From assembly GCA_963377175.1 (NCBI GenBank), contig CAUJNA010003748.1:150678-214677 (forward strand): a stretch of DNA of 64,000 nucleotides, in the 5' to 3' direction. This DNA is from Effrenium voratum (taxonomy: Eukaryota; Sar; Dinophyceae; Suessiales; Symbiodiniaceae). Below the pieces are notes generated by a model that saw nothing but the letters and a program-made list of their open reading frames with translations, was not told the DNA's origin and did not search any database. The position numbers were made by a program, and so were the translations under genes. How positions within the stretch are numbered: position 1 is the stretch's first letter; the number at the start of each line of letters is the position of its first letter. Positions 22,061-33,046 of this stretch are shown one piece after another.

Positions 22061-24234
22061 ATTATTTGGTGCAATGGGGTTTGAAGCTTTCAAGCCATGC
22101 TTGTCGACAATGGTTCATCGTATCAAGCTGCGCCTATCCATTAGGTTGGGTGTTGTCATTGTCGGAATCTTCAGATGTCTTGGCTTCTGACCTTTCGCTT
22201 CTTTTTCTATGCTGTTTCTTTCTGTCCTAATCAATTCAAGATGCTGACTTTTTTTGATTTGGGTGTTTTTGGCCGTTTGCTGGGATTGCCTGTCAAGCTT
22301 GTTGATGGCGCACGGCCTTTGACTGACATACTATACGTCACAGATACCACAGCCGCAAAAACATGCACAATGCTGATGTGGAGTTCCGCTTTGTTTCTAA
22401 CCATGTGCCAAGAAAGTTTGAGTCCGTAAAATCCAGATTCCAATGATGGGGTCATGGATGAGCGTGAATCTGTATTAACAAGCTGAGGCCAGACACTCGG
22501 TAAAGTCTCTCTTTTTTTCTTCTGTTTTTCTGTTCTTGTTTTGTCCCGCAAGGCAAAGGCGACTCGCAACCATCCGCTGCGGTGTGGGTCTGTCAGCTGA
22601 GAAGCCCTGCCTGGGCCTTACCAGCAGCTGTGTGCAGTTTTGCCTGCCCTGCGTTCATGTTCGAGAAAAGCTGTCAAAGGACCGACTGATGGATTGCAGT
22701 GCTTGTGTGTTGCAGGGACGGCAAGGAGCCTGAGACCATTGGCAGCCGGTTCAAAGTCACTGCTAGTGTTTCAGATGCCCACGCCTCAGCTGCGCCGGAC
22801 ATTGGTTAAACGGATGAAATTGGCCTAAAGTGGTTTTGCAGGCGTTTCAGGTCAAAGGGTTCTCGACAAACGCAGCGACCTCAGCTGCGCCACTTCATGA
22901 AGGATTTCCCTCACCTTTGTTTTGCCTTCGGAAATGCTGCTTGACGCTTCTCGGGGATGTCAGGTGGATGACTTGAAGAAGGCCCCGCCCTTGAAAGGGC
23001 TCAAGTCAAATTTTGCTCATGCTGTCTTGCGAGCCGTTTGTAGAAGGGTGATGACAAAGAGGGAGGCTTTGCTTGATTTCAACTCTGAGCGTTGCTTGAG
23101 GCTATCAAGCAGGAGAACCCAAATACTGTATCCTTCGATGCCTATCAAATTGACATTTACCTCCGAGAGGAGAGCTTTGCATGTCCAATCGCACCCCCAT
23201 TTGTTCCATGCCCCACACCTCACCCCTTGCGGTCTCTCAGCTGGACTTTGCAGGATGGCCGCTGGGTGAAAGATGATGAAGATTCAGCAGTCGACCGTGG
23301 CAAATCCAAGCCCAGCACTTGGTTCCGATGCCTTTCAACTTTGGGTTGTGCCGTCGCCCAGCTGTCAGGGCAGACTGCTACGGATTCATGTTGCCAGCTG
23401 GAGCTGCTGGAGCCACATAGTTCGAGGGACCTCAGCAGCGCAGCAGTGTTCTACACTTGTGAACTTGCCTCTCTGCCAGGCTACTGCCAAAACGTTTCAC
23501 TCGGACAGGAACAAAAAAAGCGCAGTCGCAGGCACAGTTGTTTCGTTGCAGTGCGACTTTGCTTGACTCTTGAAGGGTAAGGGAGGTCAATGTTCACACT
23601 TTTGAACATCAGGCTGCGGTGTTCAAGTCAAGCAGGGAATGCCTTGCAACGGGTACAGAACCAGCAACAGTTGCCGGCGCTGGTCAACAGCTGTTTCAAA
23701 GAGGCATTCCTCCCTGTGCCAAAGTGCGCGGATGCAGTACCAACCAGTTTGAAGATGTGTGGAGGAAAGCGTGCTTGCCTCGCTTGTTGCTTAGTTGGTG
23801 CTCAACTGCAAGCATGCTTTGGAATTCCAGGGGTGTAGCAGTTTTTTGGTCCGAGTTTTTGCAAGAAGTAGTAAAAAAAACGTATCCGGCGAACAAATGG
23901 GGAGCAAATCCACTTAAAGCATTGTTGTTGGACACAAATCTAAAATCGCAATTGTGCATGAAAGTCAACTCTTGAAGCAACGACAAATGTTTGTATGAGG
24001 GCCAACTAGTCAAACCAGTCGTGCGTGGCCCTAGCAGCCATGTCGAGGCCCTACAAGTTTTTTTTGAATTAGAAAGTGTGTCTCCCACCCTGCCGCGCAT
24101 GTGGGGCTTCCCTCGCCGGCTGGCCGTGCCTTCAGCAGGACCTCGCCAGTGGCGCGCCAGTTCTGGACCGCTGCAGGCTTATCCTCGGGCGTCGGGAACA
24201 ACCAGATTTTTTTACGCACTCCAAGACCCTAAGT
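22061..24234. other. No firm gene; possible decayed coding near 22.9-23.6 kb
   Basis: Only short frames. A plus-strand reading from 22922 (KKAPPLKGLKSNFAHAVLRA) may continue in another frame from about 23095 (EAIKQENPNTVSFDAYQIDI), which would make a broken gene of unknown function. The rest shows nothing recognisable. Confidence 0.3.
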
Positions 24235-25061
24235 GTTGACGCGCAGGTAGCAGCAGTAGAGCAGGCGGTAGGCCAGCTGCGGCCACGTGTCGAGCTGCCA
24301 GGGCTCGACCTGCAAGGCCTGCAGCAAGGCCTCGGCCTGCAGCAGCGCGGCCAGCAGCTGTCCATTTACTAGCCACCCGCGCGTGACTTGCGTCAAAAAG
24401 TCTGGGGAACCCTTCCCTCCTTCGCTGCTACGAGCTTGCCGTGGACCCGAGAGCTTCGGCAAACGAGCGTGGGTCCGCAGCCCGCGTCACTTATGGTGTG
24501 TAGGCTGTGGTCCCACGACGTGCGCGTGACGGCTGAGGATCTCTTGCGGCATTTCTCGCAAACGTCGGGCCGCTTGCCAGCAGCCATCTCGACGCTCCTA
24601 GTGCAGTCGCGGCAATCGCACGGCCCGCCCCACTCGCAACTTGGCATGGCTGCCTTTCCCACACTTGCCAACAGCCTCCAGCGTCTGCTGAGCAGCCCAA
24701 CAGCAAAAAAGCCGTTCTTTATTTTCAAAGGATGGCTGAGCTCAAAATCGCGATCAGGCGGTCTCCAGCAACAGTGCAGAACTGCGGCTTCCTGCACCCC
24801 TTGTTCGCAGAAATATGGAGGGGTGCCGGGCTCTGCCGGGGGTGCCTTGGACTTGGGAGCGTGCTTCGGGGAGATCCGGCTCGGGTTTCTTCTTGCTGCC
24901 CGGAGGCTCCCCCGTCGCTTCGGCGCCGGTTCCGGCGCCTCCTGCGGCGCCTCTTGCGGCGTTTGTTGCGGCGCCTCGTGCGGCTCGGTCGGTTCGGGCT
25001 CCATCCTTTTTTCCCGAAAGCGTTCCGCTGGGTTCACTTGAGTTGTTCTCATGAGAGTCAT
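24235..25061 (-). pseudogene. Cys-cluster protein next to packaging-ATPase remnant
   Basis: 222-residue minus-strand frame (25061-24393) that continues by frameshift near 24395 into the 24462-24229 frame and ends at RVNT. The N-terminus is Glu/Pro-rich with APQ/EAPQ repeats. The core has CEWGGPCDCRDCTRSV, then DVCEKCRKR, WDHSLH and AGCGPTLVC, so at least six Cys in CxxC-like spacing suggest a metal-binding module. The C-terminal part is Leu-rich and helical. I do not know its function. It lies on the same strand as the ATPase remnant at 25426-26151, separated only by a minisatellite, so it may belong to the same virus-derived segment. Confidence 0.4.
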
Positions 25062-25440
25062 TGCAAGGAGTCATTGCAAGGAATCATCATCATGAAAGTC
25101 ATTGCAAGGTGTCATTGCAAGGAATCATCATCATTGCAAGGATCCTTGCGCTTGCAACTTGGACTTGACTCTTTGCGCTTGCAACTTGGAATTGACTCCA
25201 TGCACTTGCAAGTTGCACTTGACTCCATGCACTTGCGACTTGCGCTTGACTCCTTGCACTTGCAACTTGTACTTGGCTCCGTGCACTTGCAACTTGCACT
25301 TGATTCCATGCACTTGGCTCCTTGCACTTGCAATGACTCTCACGACTCCTTGCAATGACTCCTTGCAATGACTCCTTGCAATGGCTCCTTGCAATGACTC
25401 CTTGCAATGGCTCCTTGCAATGACGTCAAGTGCAATTGAC
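25040..25440. repeat. Minisatellite based on TTGCAA / ACTTGCA words
   Basis: Three adjoining tandem families: TCATTGCAAGG units (25060-25140), a 27-bp unit of type GACTCCATGCACTTGCAACT (about 25140-25330), and a 13-14-bp unit CCTTGCAATGACT (about 25330-25425). ORFs across it are repeat artefacts. Confidence 0.85.
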
Positions 25441-26151
25441 TTGCGAGGAGTTAAAATCTCTTCTTAGGGCGGCGGGGTAGTGCCGACGACACATGGAGGT
25501 GCAGCGCAAGACGTTGTCGCACCTCGCGTTGATCAGCGTGGAGCTGGCGAACAGCTTCTGGCCCAGGAAGCTCAGCGCCGCTCCCACGGGCGTCCTTTTC
25601 AAGCGCGAAACGCTCTTCGAAGCGCTGTAGAACATTTCGTTCTTCGCTTCAGGTTGTACACGAAGAGTAAGCTGTATCCCTGGTTGCCAGCTTGTGCAGC
25701 TGGTGCAATTTGAGCAGGGACGGCGTCCAGCTTGTGCTGGTTGTGCAGCCGCCAGCAGCAGAGGAACTGCATGACGGCCGTGCTGATGAGCCGCAGCTTC
25801 TGGGAGCTGACCCTGATCTGCGTGTGCCGGCCTCGGATGAAGAGCGTGTCCAGGGCGGCCTTGATACTGCTCCAGAATCAGGCTGATCAGCGCCACAGTC
25901 TTGCCCGACTTGCTGGGCCCGAGGAAGATGCCCGTGCACGGCACCTGCGCCACCACGCGGTCCGAGGCTTGCTTGCTTGGCGTGGGGAAAAGCTTGATCT
26001 TTCCCATTCGTCCTTTGTGTTGCAGGGCATCCCAAACCCTAAGAGGGGAAGTCGGCCGCCGACTGACCGACGACGCCGATTTTTTTTTGCCGTCAAAGAC
26101 CTGCGCTCCATTCATGCGCAATACGTGGATGTGTGTGTGTGACAAAATCAC
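25426..26151 (-). pseudogene. A32/FtsK-HerA-type viral DNA-packaging ATPase remnant
   Basis: The minus-strand frame opens at 26151. Near residue 74 is GIFLGPSKSGKTVALISLIL, a Walker A loop (GPSKSGKT, about 25897-25920) in the context of a hydrophobic strand and helix, as in viral packaging ATPases. Just after it, near 25862, the frame is lost. In an overlapping minus-strand frame one can read TLFIRGRHTQIRVSSQKLRL, then QFLCCWRLHNQHKLDAV and YSLLFVYNL, which resembles the later sensor and arm segments of A32-like ATPases. The pieces are in the right order but in different frames, so the gene is dead as read. The family call is from motif memory. Confidence 0.5.
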
Positions 26152-26399
26152 ACACGTCCACTATCCGGTTCGTGGAGTCCTGGGAGACATGTCGGTTTGT
26201 CGATGTGTCTCCCGGTGGTTGTGGCGCTGGGCTATGCGCAATCCTGTGGGCAGCGCAGGATTGGGCAATCCTGTGGCCAGCGCAGGATTGATGGATGGTG
26301 AAAGCCATGCTCTGGCAGTGATACGAGAAATCCACAGCTGACGTGCAGGCGGTCTTGGAAGATTCCGATAGTCTGTCTCACAAACCGTGGCCGACTTCC

Positions 26400-26580
26400 A
26401 GGACCGCAGCGCGGCAGTGGGGAGGCAGCGCGGCAGTGGGGAGGCAGTGGCACGGCAGTAGTGGCCCGGCAGTGGGGAGGCAGTGGCACGACAGTGGGGA
26501 GGCAGTGGCCCGGCAGTGGCCCGGCAGTGCCCCGTAAGAGGCAGTGGCCCGGCAGTGGCGGCAGTGGGGCGGCAATGCTC
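26400..26580. repeat. GGCAGTGG-type minisatellite
   Basis: Tandem, irregular units such as GTGGGGAGGCAGTGGCACGGCA and GTGGCCCGGCA on the plus strand. It separates the ATPase remnant from the next decayed coding segment. Confidence 0.85.
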
Positions 26581-26599
26581 AAAAGCTCAAACTCTCTTT

Positions 26600-27520
26600 A
26601 CAGGGCTCTCTCTTTTGGTGCTCCAGGTGACCTGGTCCCCCAGAAGCTGCCGCGCAGAGGGTCGTAGACGTTGTTGGCCTCGGACATGTGCGCCACGAAG
26701 TTGCGCCGGGAGTCAGGTTAGGTTGTAGGCGCGCACAATGTTCCAGGGGTTCACTGCCAGGGTTAGGGTGTAGCCGTCGTCAGGGCCCCCACGGTGTGGG
26801 TGGCCAGGACCGGACAGATATTGTGCGATGTCACAATGCTGGGATTGAAATGAGGAAGATTGATTGAGACCGCCGCGGCAGTACCCCTGCGGCCCTTGAT
26901 GATCTTGTCGGGATGAATCTCAGCCGCAATCCTGAGCATTCTTGGCGCTCCCACCTGGGCATGACCGCCCTGCAAAACTTGTCAGCCTTAGTCTTGTCAG
27001 CGCCTTGATTGTGCAGCATAGTGGTAAGGCATCACCTTCAAGAAGAGATGACTTGCCCACGTTTGGCACATGCAGCTAATCATGGCTTCTCACTCCCACA
27101 TCCTCCATCCTGCATAGATGCACTGACGTGACACTGCTGGGCGGGCTTGCTCAAGCGGGAGAGAGCTCAAGTTACTTCAATACCATGATATATTTGGGGC
27201 CCGCACCGGCGCCCTGCACAAAGATCTAGATCCACTACTCCTGCGCAAGACAGTATCCCCTGACCAGCACCTTGTCAAAGACGCCGACCCTCACGATCAG
27301 TGGCATCAGCGGAAATTGCTTGCCAGAGCCCGGCAGCAAAGTGAAAAGACCGCAACTTACACGCAAGGTTGGCCCTACCGTTGATGGCAATACTACTTAA
27401 GCATCCTGAAAGTAAGTGCGACCGTGTCTTCCACCCTGGTGTCAACCTCGACATGGATTGCAACAGCGGCTTGAGCAGTGTGATGATGTGAATGATCTCG
27501 TACTGCTGCCCCATAAGGCG
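26600..27520 (-). pseudogene. Decayed minus-strand coding, possibly virion-protein-like
   Basis: Short minus-strand frames in sequence: 27514-27275 (79 residues), 27019-26831 and 26975-26763, then a frame near 26720-26620 reading RRNFVAHMSEANNVYDPLRG. The last and AAVSINLPHFNPSIVTSHN have a beta-rich look. They share the strand and neighbourhood of the packaging-ATPase remnant. A structural-protein origin is a guess. Confidence 0.25.
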
Positions 27521-28204
27521 GGAGCCCCTCTACGCCGCCGTGCAATGTCTCCCGTCTTCCTACGCTCTGCAGACATTGCGCTCCAGCGCGCAGGAAACCT
27601 TGTCCTGCGAACCTTCCGAGAGTTGCAGTGCGGCAGGAAGCCCTGTGCCTGCTGTATCGACCCCTCGATATGCTTCAACTTGCCCCGTAGCTGCGTTTCT
27701 GCAAGGCGAGCTAAAAAACATGGAAAAACAGGGTTCGAGGGTGCTAAGTGTGTCCGGGCCACAGGCCAAAATCCTAAGGGCAGGTTCTGAGGGTCACCCT
27801 GTTCTCTTCCCCTCCTTTAAGGTCCCTCGAGCCTTTGCGGGGATGTTGTTGTGTGAACAGCTGACTCACGCATATGGATGCTTTGGCTCAAGTTCTTGAC
27901 AAGTGGTTCACGACAAATATCCAACGGAAAGCTGTAAAGAAGCAAAAGGACCGTGCTCCGCTGTCGCAGTTAGTTGTGAGACAACGCAGGCCATATTATC
28001 CTTACAACCCCTATTTGCAACGACCCCTACTATGTTGAGGGTAGCGGTCACCCCACGGGATTCAAACCTGAACTGCCTTGTCATTGACTACGTGGTTCAC
28101 TCACGTCCTGGCAGGTTGTCAGCCGTAAGCTTACAACTGGTCCCAGCGGTGGACTGCAACTGCGGTACAAAACAACCTTTTCAGATCATATTTACAGCCG
28201 TACA
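27521..28204. other. No gene recognised
   Basis: Short overlapping frames without motifs. CTTTGGCTCAAG at 27881-27892 matches the end of the dinoflagellate spliced leader. The copia-like element begins after this. Confidence 0.4.
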
Positions 28205-28726
28205 ATGGATTCTTCCGGAAGCCCAGGAACTGCAACCTTTGGAAATGACAGTTCCACGGGTATGTTTGCCGTGCCGGCAAGCGCGGTCTCTCCGGATACA
28301 CAACAAAGTGCAAGTTCTGGCATTAGCCACGACCAATCACATTCATCCTGGAAAGAAGTTGGTCATGCTGTGTGGTCCAGGGACGGAGAAAAGAAGAGAT
28401 CGTCATCAGCTTCGTTATCGACACCGAGAAGGAGCGTGAAAGGCGTCATGAGTCCAGTGAAAAAGGAGAAAGGGCTGTCAAAGATCATTCAGGAGAACAC
28501 AACACTGCGCAATTTGGCTATGCTACAGGAATCATTGAACGTGATGACCATGGCAGGAGCTGGAGCGGAGAGCTGGTATGTCGTAGCCCATATCCTCAAA
28601 AGATCCGACGAACAACTTCGAGAAGCTGCTCAATACATTGACATTCAATGTGGGAAGACAAAACTATCCGAAGAACAAGCGCAACATTTTGTGAGGATCT
28701 ACGGAGAGTATCAAGAAGAAGCCTGA
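28205..28726 (+). pseudogene. Copia-like element, N-terminal gag segment
   Basis: 173 residues. Ser/Thr-rich N-terminus, then a helical region (GLSKIIQENTTLRNLAMLQE and EQLREAAQYIDI). It stops at 28724-28726. The next frame starts 37 bases later on the same strand and has similar helical composition, so these probably formed one gag protein before the stop codon arose. Confidence 0.45.
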
Positions 28727-28762
28727 CACAAAGTCCTCGAGTACGAGAAGCGACATCAAGAG

Positions 28763-29131
28763 ATGGCCGCAACCCTTGATCTACTCGAACATCGAATCAG
28801 ATGCGAGGAGGAAAGCGCATTGGTTAGCAAGAACAAAGCTGAGCAAGAGAGGAGAAGCGTTTCTTCTGAGATTGCACAGTACCAATCGATGATCAACTCC
28901 TATCAGGTGAAGATCACTACGGACTTGCAGAACGAGGAGAACACTGATCGTGGTTTGCGTGAGAGATTGGAAACGGCATTGATGCCACAACCAACGATGG
29001 CGATTGACGACGAGCCGCAAAGTACTTTGGTGAGCAAAGCAAACGACGCCATCAGGTATGCCGAACAAGAAGCCCATTGCGCACGGGTTGCCGCGAGCTC
29101 GCGAACTTGCTGCATCAAGGCAAAAGATTGA
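28763..29131 (+). pseudogene. Copia-like gag, coiled-coil segment
   Basis: 122 residues, strongly helical and charged (LEHRIRCEEESALVSKNKAE, then QERRSVSSEIAQYQSMI), consistent with a coiled coil. A frame change near 29090 leads to the next ORF. Confidence 0.45.
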
Positions 29132-29544
29132 TGAGACACGGCGAGAGCTCAAGATCCAAGAAAGCGTTGTGTATCAATGATCGTGGACGAGCTCTACTGA
29201 GGGATGATTCTGTTAGGACCAGTAAACGCCATAATTCGAAGTCCCGTAAGAGTGATACCACAAATGGGCCTCAACAACAAGGTCAGGTAATGCTTTATCA
29301 GGCTACTGTGGCAGCTTCTAGTTCTAATGTACAGGTACCCAAGGTTTTAAAGCAATTGGTTGGACTGGGTTCTATTTTGTTTCCTGTTTACCAAGATCCA
29401 ATGATACAGGCTCATATCGACCAACTCCATGAAGCAGTAGGATCTATTCCAAATATCACATTTGGTTCAGCCGGCAATAATGGAGGTGGTGGTGGGCACC
29501 TGGTCTCAGTTAGCGCAACACAGATGGAAATGCAGGGGGTCTAG
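29077..29544 (+). pseudogene. Copia-like gag, middle segment
   Basis: 155 residues. Basic start, then a Gln/Ser stretch and a Gly-rich end (GNNGGGGGHLVSVSA). No enzyme motif. Followed after 45 bp by an acidic/basic linker frame. Confidence 0.4.
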
Positions 29545-29587
29545 GACGTAGCCGCAGCAGGAGGACCAAGTCCACCTGATCCACCTT

Positions 29588-30599
29588 ATGACGGAGACGA
29601 GGACGACGAAGAAGAACCATCCGACGATGATGATGATGACCGTCGTCGCAGCAGGAGATCATCACGAAGAAGGAGGTCGAGAAATCGCAGAAGTCACAAC
29701 AATGATCGACCGGAAGGAGGCTGCGAAAGTCAACGCACCTCCATGGCCGAAGATCACAAAGCTGGACGGCTGGAAGATGGCGCTCACCATGAACGTCACC
29801 AGCGCTTCAGCGCATCCTGATATCGAGGTGTGGATGTCATGGTTGGCGTGCGCTTTCGTGGTAAATCCTGACCTTGATTTCTTAGCCGATTCGGGGGGGG
29901 GGGGGGGGGGACGACTCGCGATTCGCGATGATGGATATTTAGCTGGCCCTATCGCTCCAGACGATGCTCAGAAGCGAACCTGATGCGAAGGACGTGGTGC
30001 GCGATATCCAGCTGCACGCCGAACGACGCCAACGAGAAAACAGATTGATCAAGGGAAGAGAGATCATCGCTATCGTTCTACAATCTTTCAGATCAAGTGA
30101 CCGATCAGACATGGTTTTCACCATTGAGCGCTGGATCAGACTGGAATACCCTCGGGACAAGAACATGTCTATGTTCCGCAACAAATGGTATGACATCTTG
30201 CTCAACCTGAGGAAGGATGATACGCCCAGAGAGATTACTCTACGGGGCATCCTATATCACAAGACCAAAGGAAGCAGGAAGCTGGAATTTGGTCTTAATA
30301 CCTATGCGCAGTTACCAGACGCTCACCCCGAGAAGACCTACCGTTTCCTTTTGGGATTGATTGATCGACAACTTCGGAATGATCGCGAGGACTACGCCTA
30401 CGACATGAAGGAGAAGTCAGTCAAGAACTTGCTGAGCGGCAACAAGAATGCGGCACCAGCAGAAAAGAAGAAGGGAAAAGGAAAAGGAGAGAGTTCCGGG
30501 AAGGAAGATGATGGAAACGCAGCAGCGCCAGTGGTACCCAAAGCAAAAGCGAAAGACCACGACAAGAAGGGCAAAGGAAAAGGGAAGGGAAAAGCGTGA
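29588..30599 (+). pseudogene. Copia-like gag core and Lys/Gly-rich tail
   Basis: Two frames, 29588-29983 (131 residues) and 29964-30599 (211 residues), overlap near 29964-29983 with a frame change. The second part is a helical capsid-like region (DVVRDIQLHAERRQRENRLI, then IERWIRLEYPRDKNMSMFRN and THPEKT-like AHPEKTYRFLLGLIDRQL). It ends in a GKGKGKGKA tail typical of dinoflagellate retroelement gags. The 18-base G run at 29893-29910 lies within the first frame and may cause or mark the frame change. Confidence 0.55.
29893..29910. repeat. Homopolymer run of 18 G
   Basis: Uninterrupted G tract inside a coding frame, between GCCGATTC and ACGACTCGCG. Its length in an assembly is uncertain. Confidence 0.95.
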
Positions 30600-30618
30600 G
30601 CCCTGAAGCGAAGAAGGG

Positions 30619-31539
30619 ATGGCATGTGTTTTCCGTTACACGAAGGAAGGAGGATGTCTTAAAGGCAAGGGTTGTCCATATTCCCACAACCCCAAGCACA
30701 AGCACAAATTGGACAACGAGAAAGGGAAGGGCAAAGGCGGCGGCAAGGCACCAAGGACTCCTTCACCGAAGAGGGACGGGGTCTGCTATGGATGGAGAGA
30801 AGGAAAGTGCACGAAAGTTCTCCTTCACCAAAGAGGGACGGGGTCTGCTATGGATGGAAAGAAGGAAAGTGCACGAAAGGGGATCAATGCAAATACAAAC
30901 ACGCTGAACCAGCAAACCCCAAAGCATCCGCTCCAGCGCCTAACGCCAAGCAACAGGCAAAGGCGCACGCCAAGCCCAAAGCAGCTGCTCCAGCAATTGT
31001 GCGACAAGCACGCTGAGGAGAGTGAAGCCGAGGTCGAGACCGTGTATCACGATCGTGATGCAGAAGACGCCATGAGTGAATCTTCGCGGTGGTCAGGTGA
31101 GACTGAGATACCCGAGAAGTACGTATGGTTTCAGGAGATTCTTGACAATGACGTGATCGAAGAGGTGGAGTACCTGAAAAACAAGGACGAACAGTGGCGG
31201 AACAATTCGATGTGGTACAAGGGATTCTACGAGGACATATCCCAAACATCCTCGAAGCCGGTCGACGCCAAGACGTTCAAGACAGATCATCGACGGCGCC
31301 TTGCGTCTAGTCGCAAGAAGCACTCATCAGAGCCGAGAAGGAGCGAGGCGGCCAATGACATATATCGTACTCACAAGATGCCAATGAACTTCACTTTCGA
31401 GTATGACAAGGAGGATGACGAGATAACGGAGGGAGTTGTGCAATGGAAAAGAAAGCACGGACAGCCTATCAGTCTATTCGCCCTGTCTGCGAACCAATGC
31501 AAGGGAGTAAAATGGACACAGGGTGTGGTCATGATTTGA
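30619..31539 (+). pseudogene. Copia-like CCCH zinc-finger and linker region
   Basis: 306 residues. First finger: CVFRYTKEGGCLKGKGCPYSH (C-x8-C-x5-C-x3-H, about 30625-30690). A second finger starts CYGWREGKC but is interrupted by a 62-bp tandem duplication. The frame 30672-31016 then reads CYGWKEGKCTKGDQCKYKH as a complete CCCH finger. Downstream is an acidic region and TFEYDKEDDEITEGVVQWKR. CCCH fingers between gag and protease are seen in dinoflagellate copia-like elements. The protease is not clearly visible; a remnant could lie near 31530-31620. Confidence 0.6.
30758..30881. repeat. 62-bp tandem duplication in zinc-finger coding
   Basis: CTCCTTCACC starts at 30758 and again at 30820. The two units agree except for a few bases (for example CGAAGAGG against CAAAGAGG). 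As 62 is not a multiple of 3, the duplication shifts the frame. Confidence 0.9.
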
Positions 31540-31817
31540 TCGGCAAATCCAAGGCGGCCTCCCTCGGTGTTGACATTGTTCAGGATAACGCCTGAGAGGG
31601 AGATGGTTCATCCACACGTCAGGGATGATATCCCTATTTGGTTGGAGATCAAAATGCAAGGAGCATGAAGACATCTTGGAGCACATGAAGATGCTCAGAG
31701 AGGTCATCGGTGTTGAACGGGGTGGTGATGAAGAGAATTGGCACGTTGAAGGATGATGCCAACACATTGACACATTTGCTAACGCACAGGTATCGAAACC
31801 CATTCTGCGAATCATGA

Positions 31818-32243
31818 GTGAAAGCGAAGATGAGGCATTTCAGATCCAAGTCTGGTGCATTTCAACGTGAAGTCAAGACGTTCGGTGACTTGATCACTTT
31901 CGATCTGGTTGAAGCCGCAGGAGATGCCGAGAACAGTGACAAGTACGTCATGATCATTCGTGACATATACACTGGCATCATCGTGGGCTACCCAATTGGT
32001 CGCAAAAATACCGTCACGGTGATCAACAGCGTAGAGCATTTTGCTGGCAGACGGAAGATCAAGCAAGTCTACTCGGACGACGCGCCGGAGTTCATCAACG
32101 CATGTTCTGAGCTGAAGATACCTCATGATTTATCGCTTCCGGGTAAGAAGCAGAGCAATTCACTTGCCGAACGCACGAACCAGTTCATTGTGGATCAAAC
32201 AACGGCATGTCTTGTTCATGCTGGACTTCCAACATGCTATTGA
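31818..32243 (+). pseudogene. Copia-type integrase core fragment
   Basis: 141 residues. DDE-type catalytic acids are readable in order: FGDLITFDLV with the first Asp, VYSDDAPEFINAC with the second Asp, and SNSLAERTNQFI with the Glu. Spacing of Asp to Glu is about 35 residues, normal for a retroviral-type integrase core. The upstream His/Cys zinc region is not evident in this frame. The frame ends at 32241-32243, and coding continues in other frames. Strand and order after gag support a Ty1/copia element. Confidence 0.75.
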
Positions 32244-32261
32244 ATATACGCAATCACCGCG

Positions 32262-33028
32262 TTGTGCCACTTGATGAACGTCGAGGAGATTAACAGTTCG
32301 AGCGCATGGTTTCGACTACATGGTGAACATTTCAAGGGTGAGAAGAAGATCCCATTTGGCGCATTGGTTGAGCCGAGCGATGAGAGAGGTGACAAGAGAG
32401 AGGCTTACCGAAGGGGGTTACAACCTGAGTTCTGGTCTTCACTGGGCACGCAAATATCGAGCCTGGACCCTCACAAGCTTCGCCGGCGCCGACCTTTCCA
32501 TAAGGAAGTCGAAAATCCCACCTCGACTACGCCAACCACATCAGACCGAGAGGATCGTATTGAAGGTGCCAATATCTTTTGCCGTTGAAGAGAAGCGCAA
32601 GAAAAGGAATGATACTCTTGAAGGTGTTGAGGAGATCAGAGGGGAAGATGATAGGGGCGTTCATCTAGAGCCACCGGCCGAGGCCCGATCCCACTCTCTT
32701 GCAGGATATAGATCGGGGACAACTCGATGAGGTCGAGGTGATCGCTGGGATCATGCACGATGAGAAAGGTGAGGACGTCGAAGTCGTCGCGCCGGGGAGT
32801 AAGGAAGACAAAGACGCTGTTGATGATGTTGCTGATCTACCCCACGTACCAACAGGGAAAGCGAAAGATGGTATCATTTGCAGGAACAATCTCGGCAAAA
32901 CGGTCAATCTTGATGCACGTGGGAGACCCTATCCAGTCGGTGCAGATGGATTCAGGACGATGAAGACAACACGACCGGCAGGATTCACACCTGAGGAATG
33001 GGCAGGGATGTCGATGAGGAAGGCATGA
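32262..33028 (+). pseudogene. Copia-like pol linker between integrase and RT
   Basis: Three overlapping frames: 32262-32588, 32320-32730 and 32699-33028. The first has WFRLHGEHFKGEKKIPFGAL, a C-terminal integrase-like (GKxxPF) segment. The last is acidic and ends in GFRTMKTTRPAGFTPEEWAG. Probably one polyprotein region broken by indels. Confidence 0.45.
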
Positions 33029-33046
33029 TTCATCCAAAGAAGAAGG

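Noticed and set aside
27990..28070. tRNA-like T-arm sequence (GGTTTGAATCC on the minus strand)
   Set aside because: The stems of the T-arm, anticodon arm and acceptor cannot be paired; no tRNA fold.
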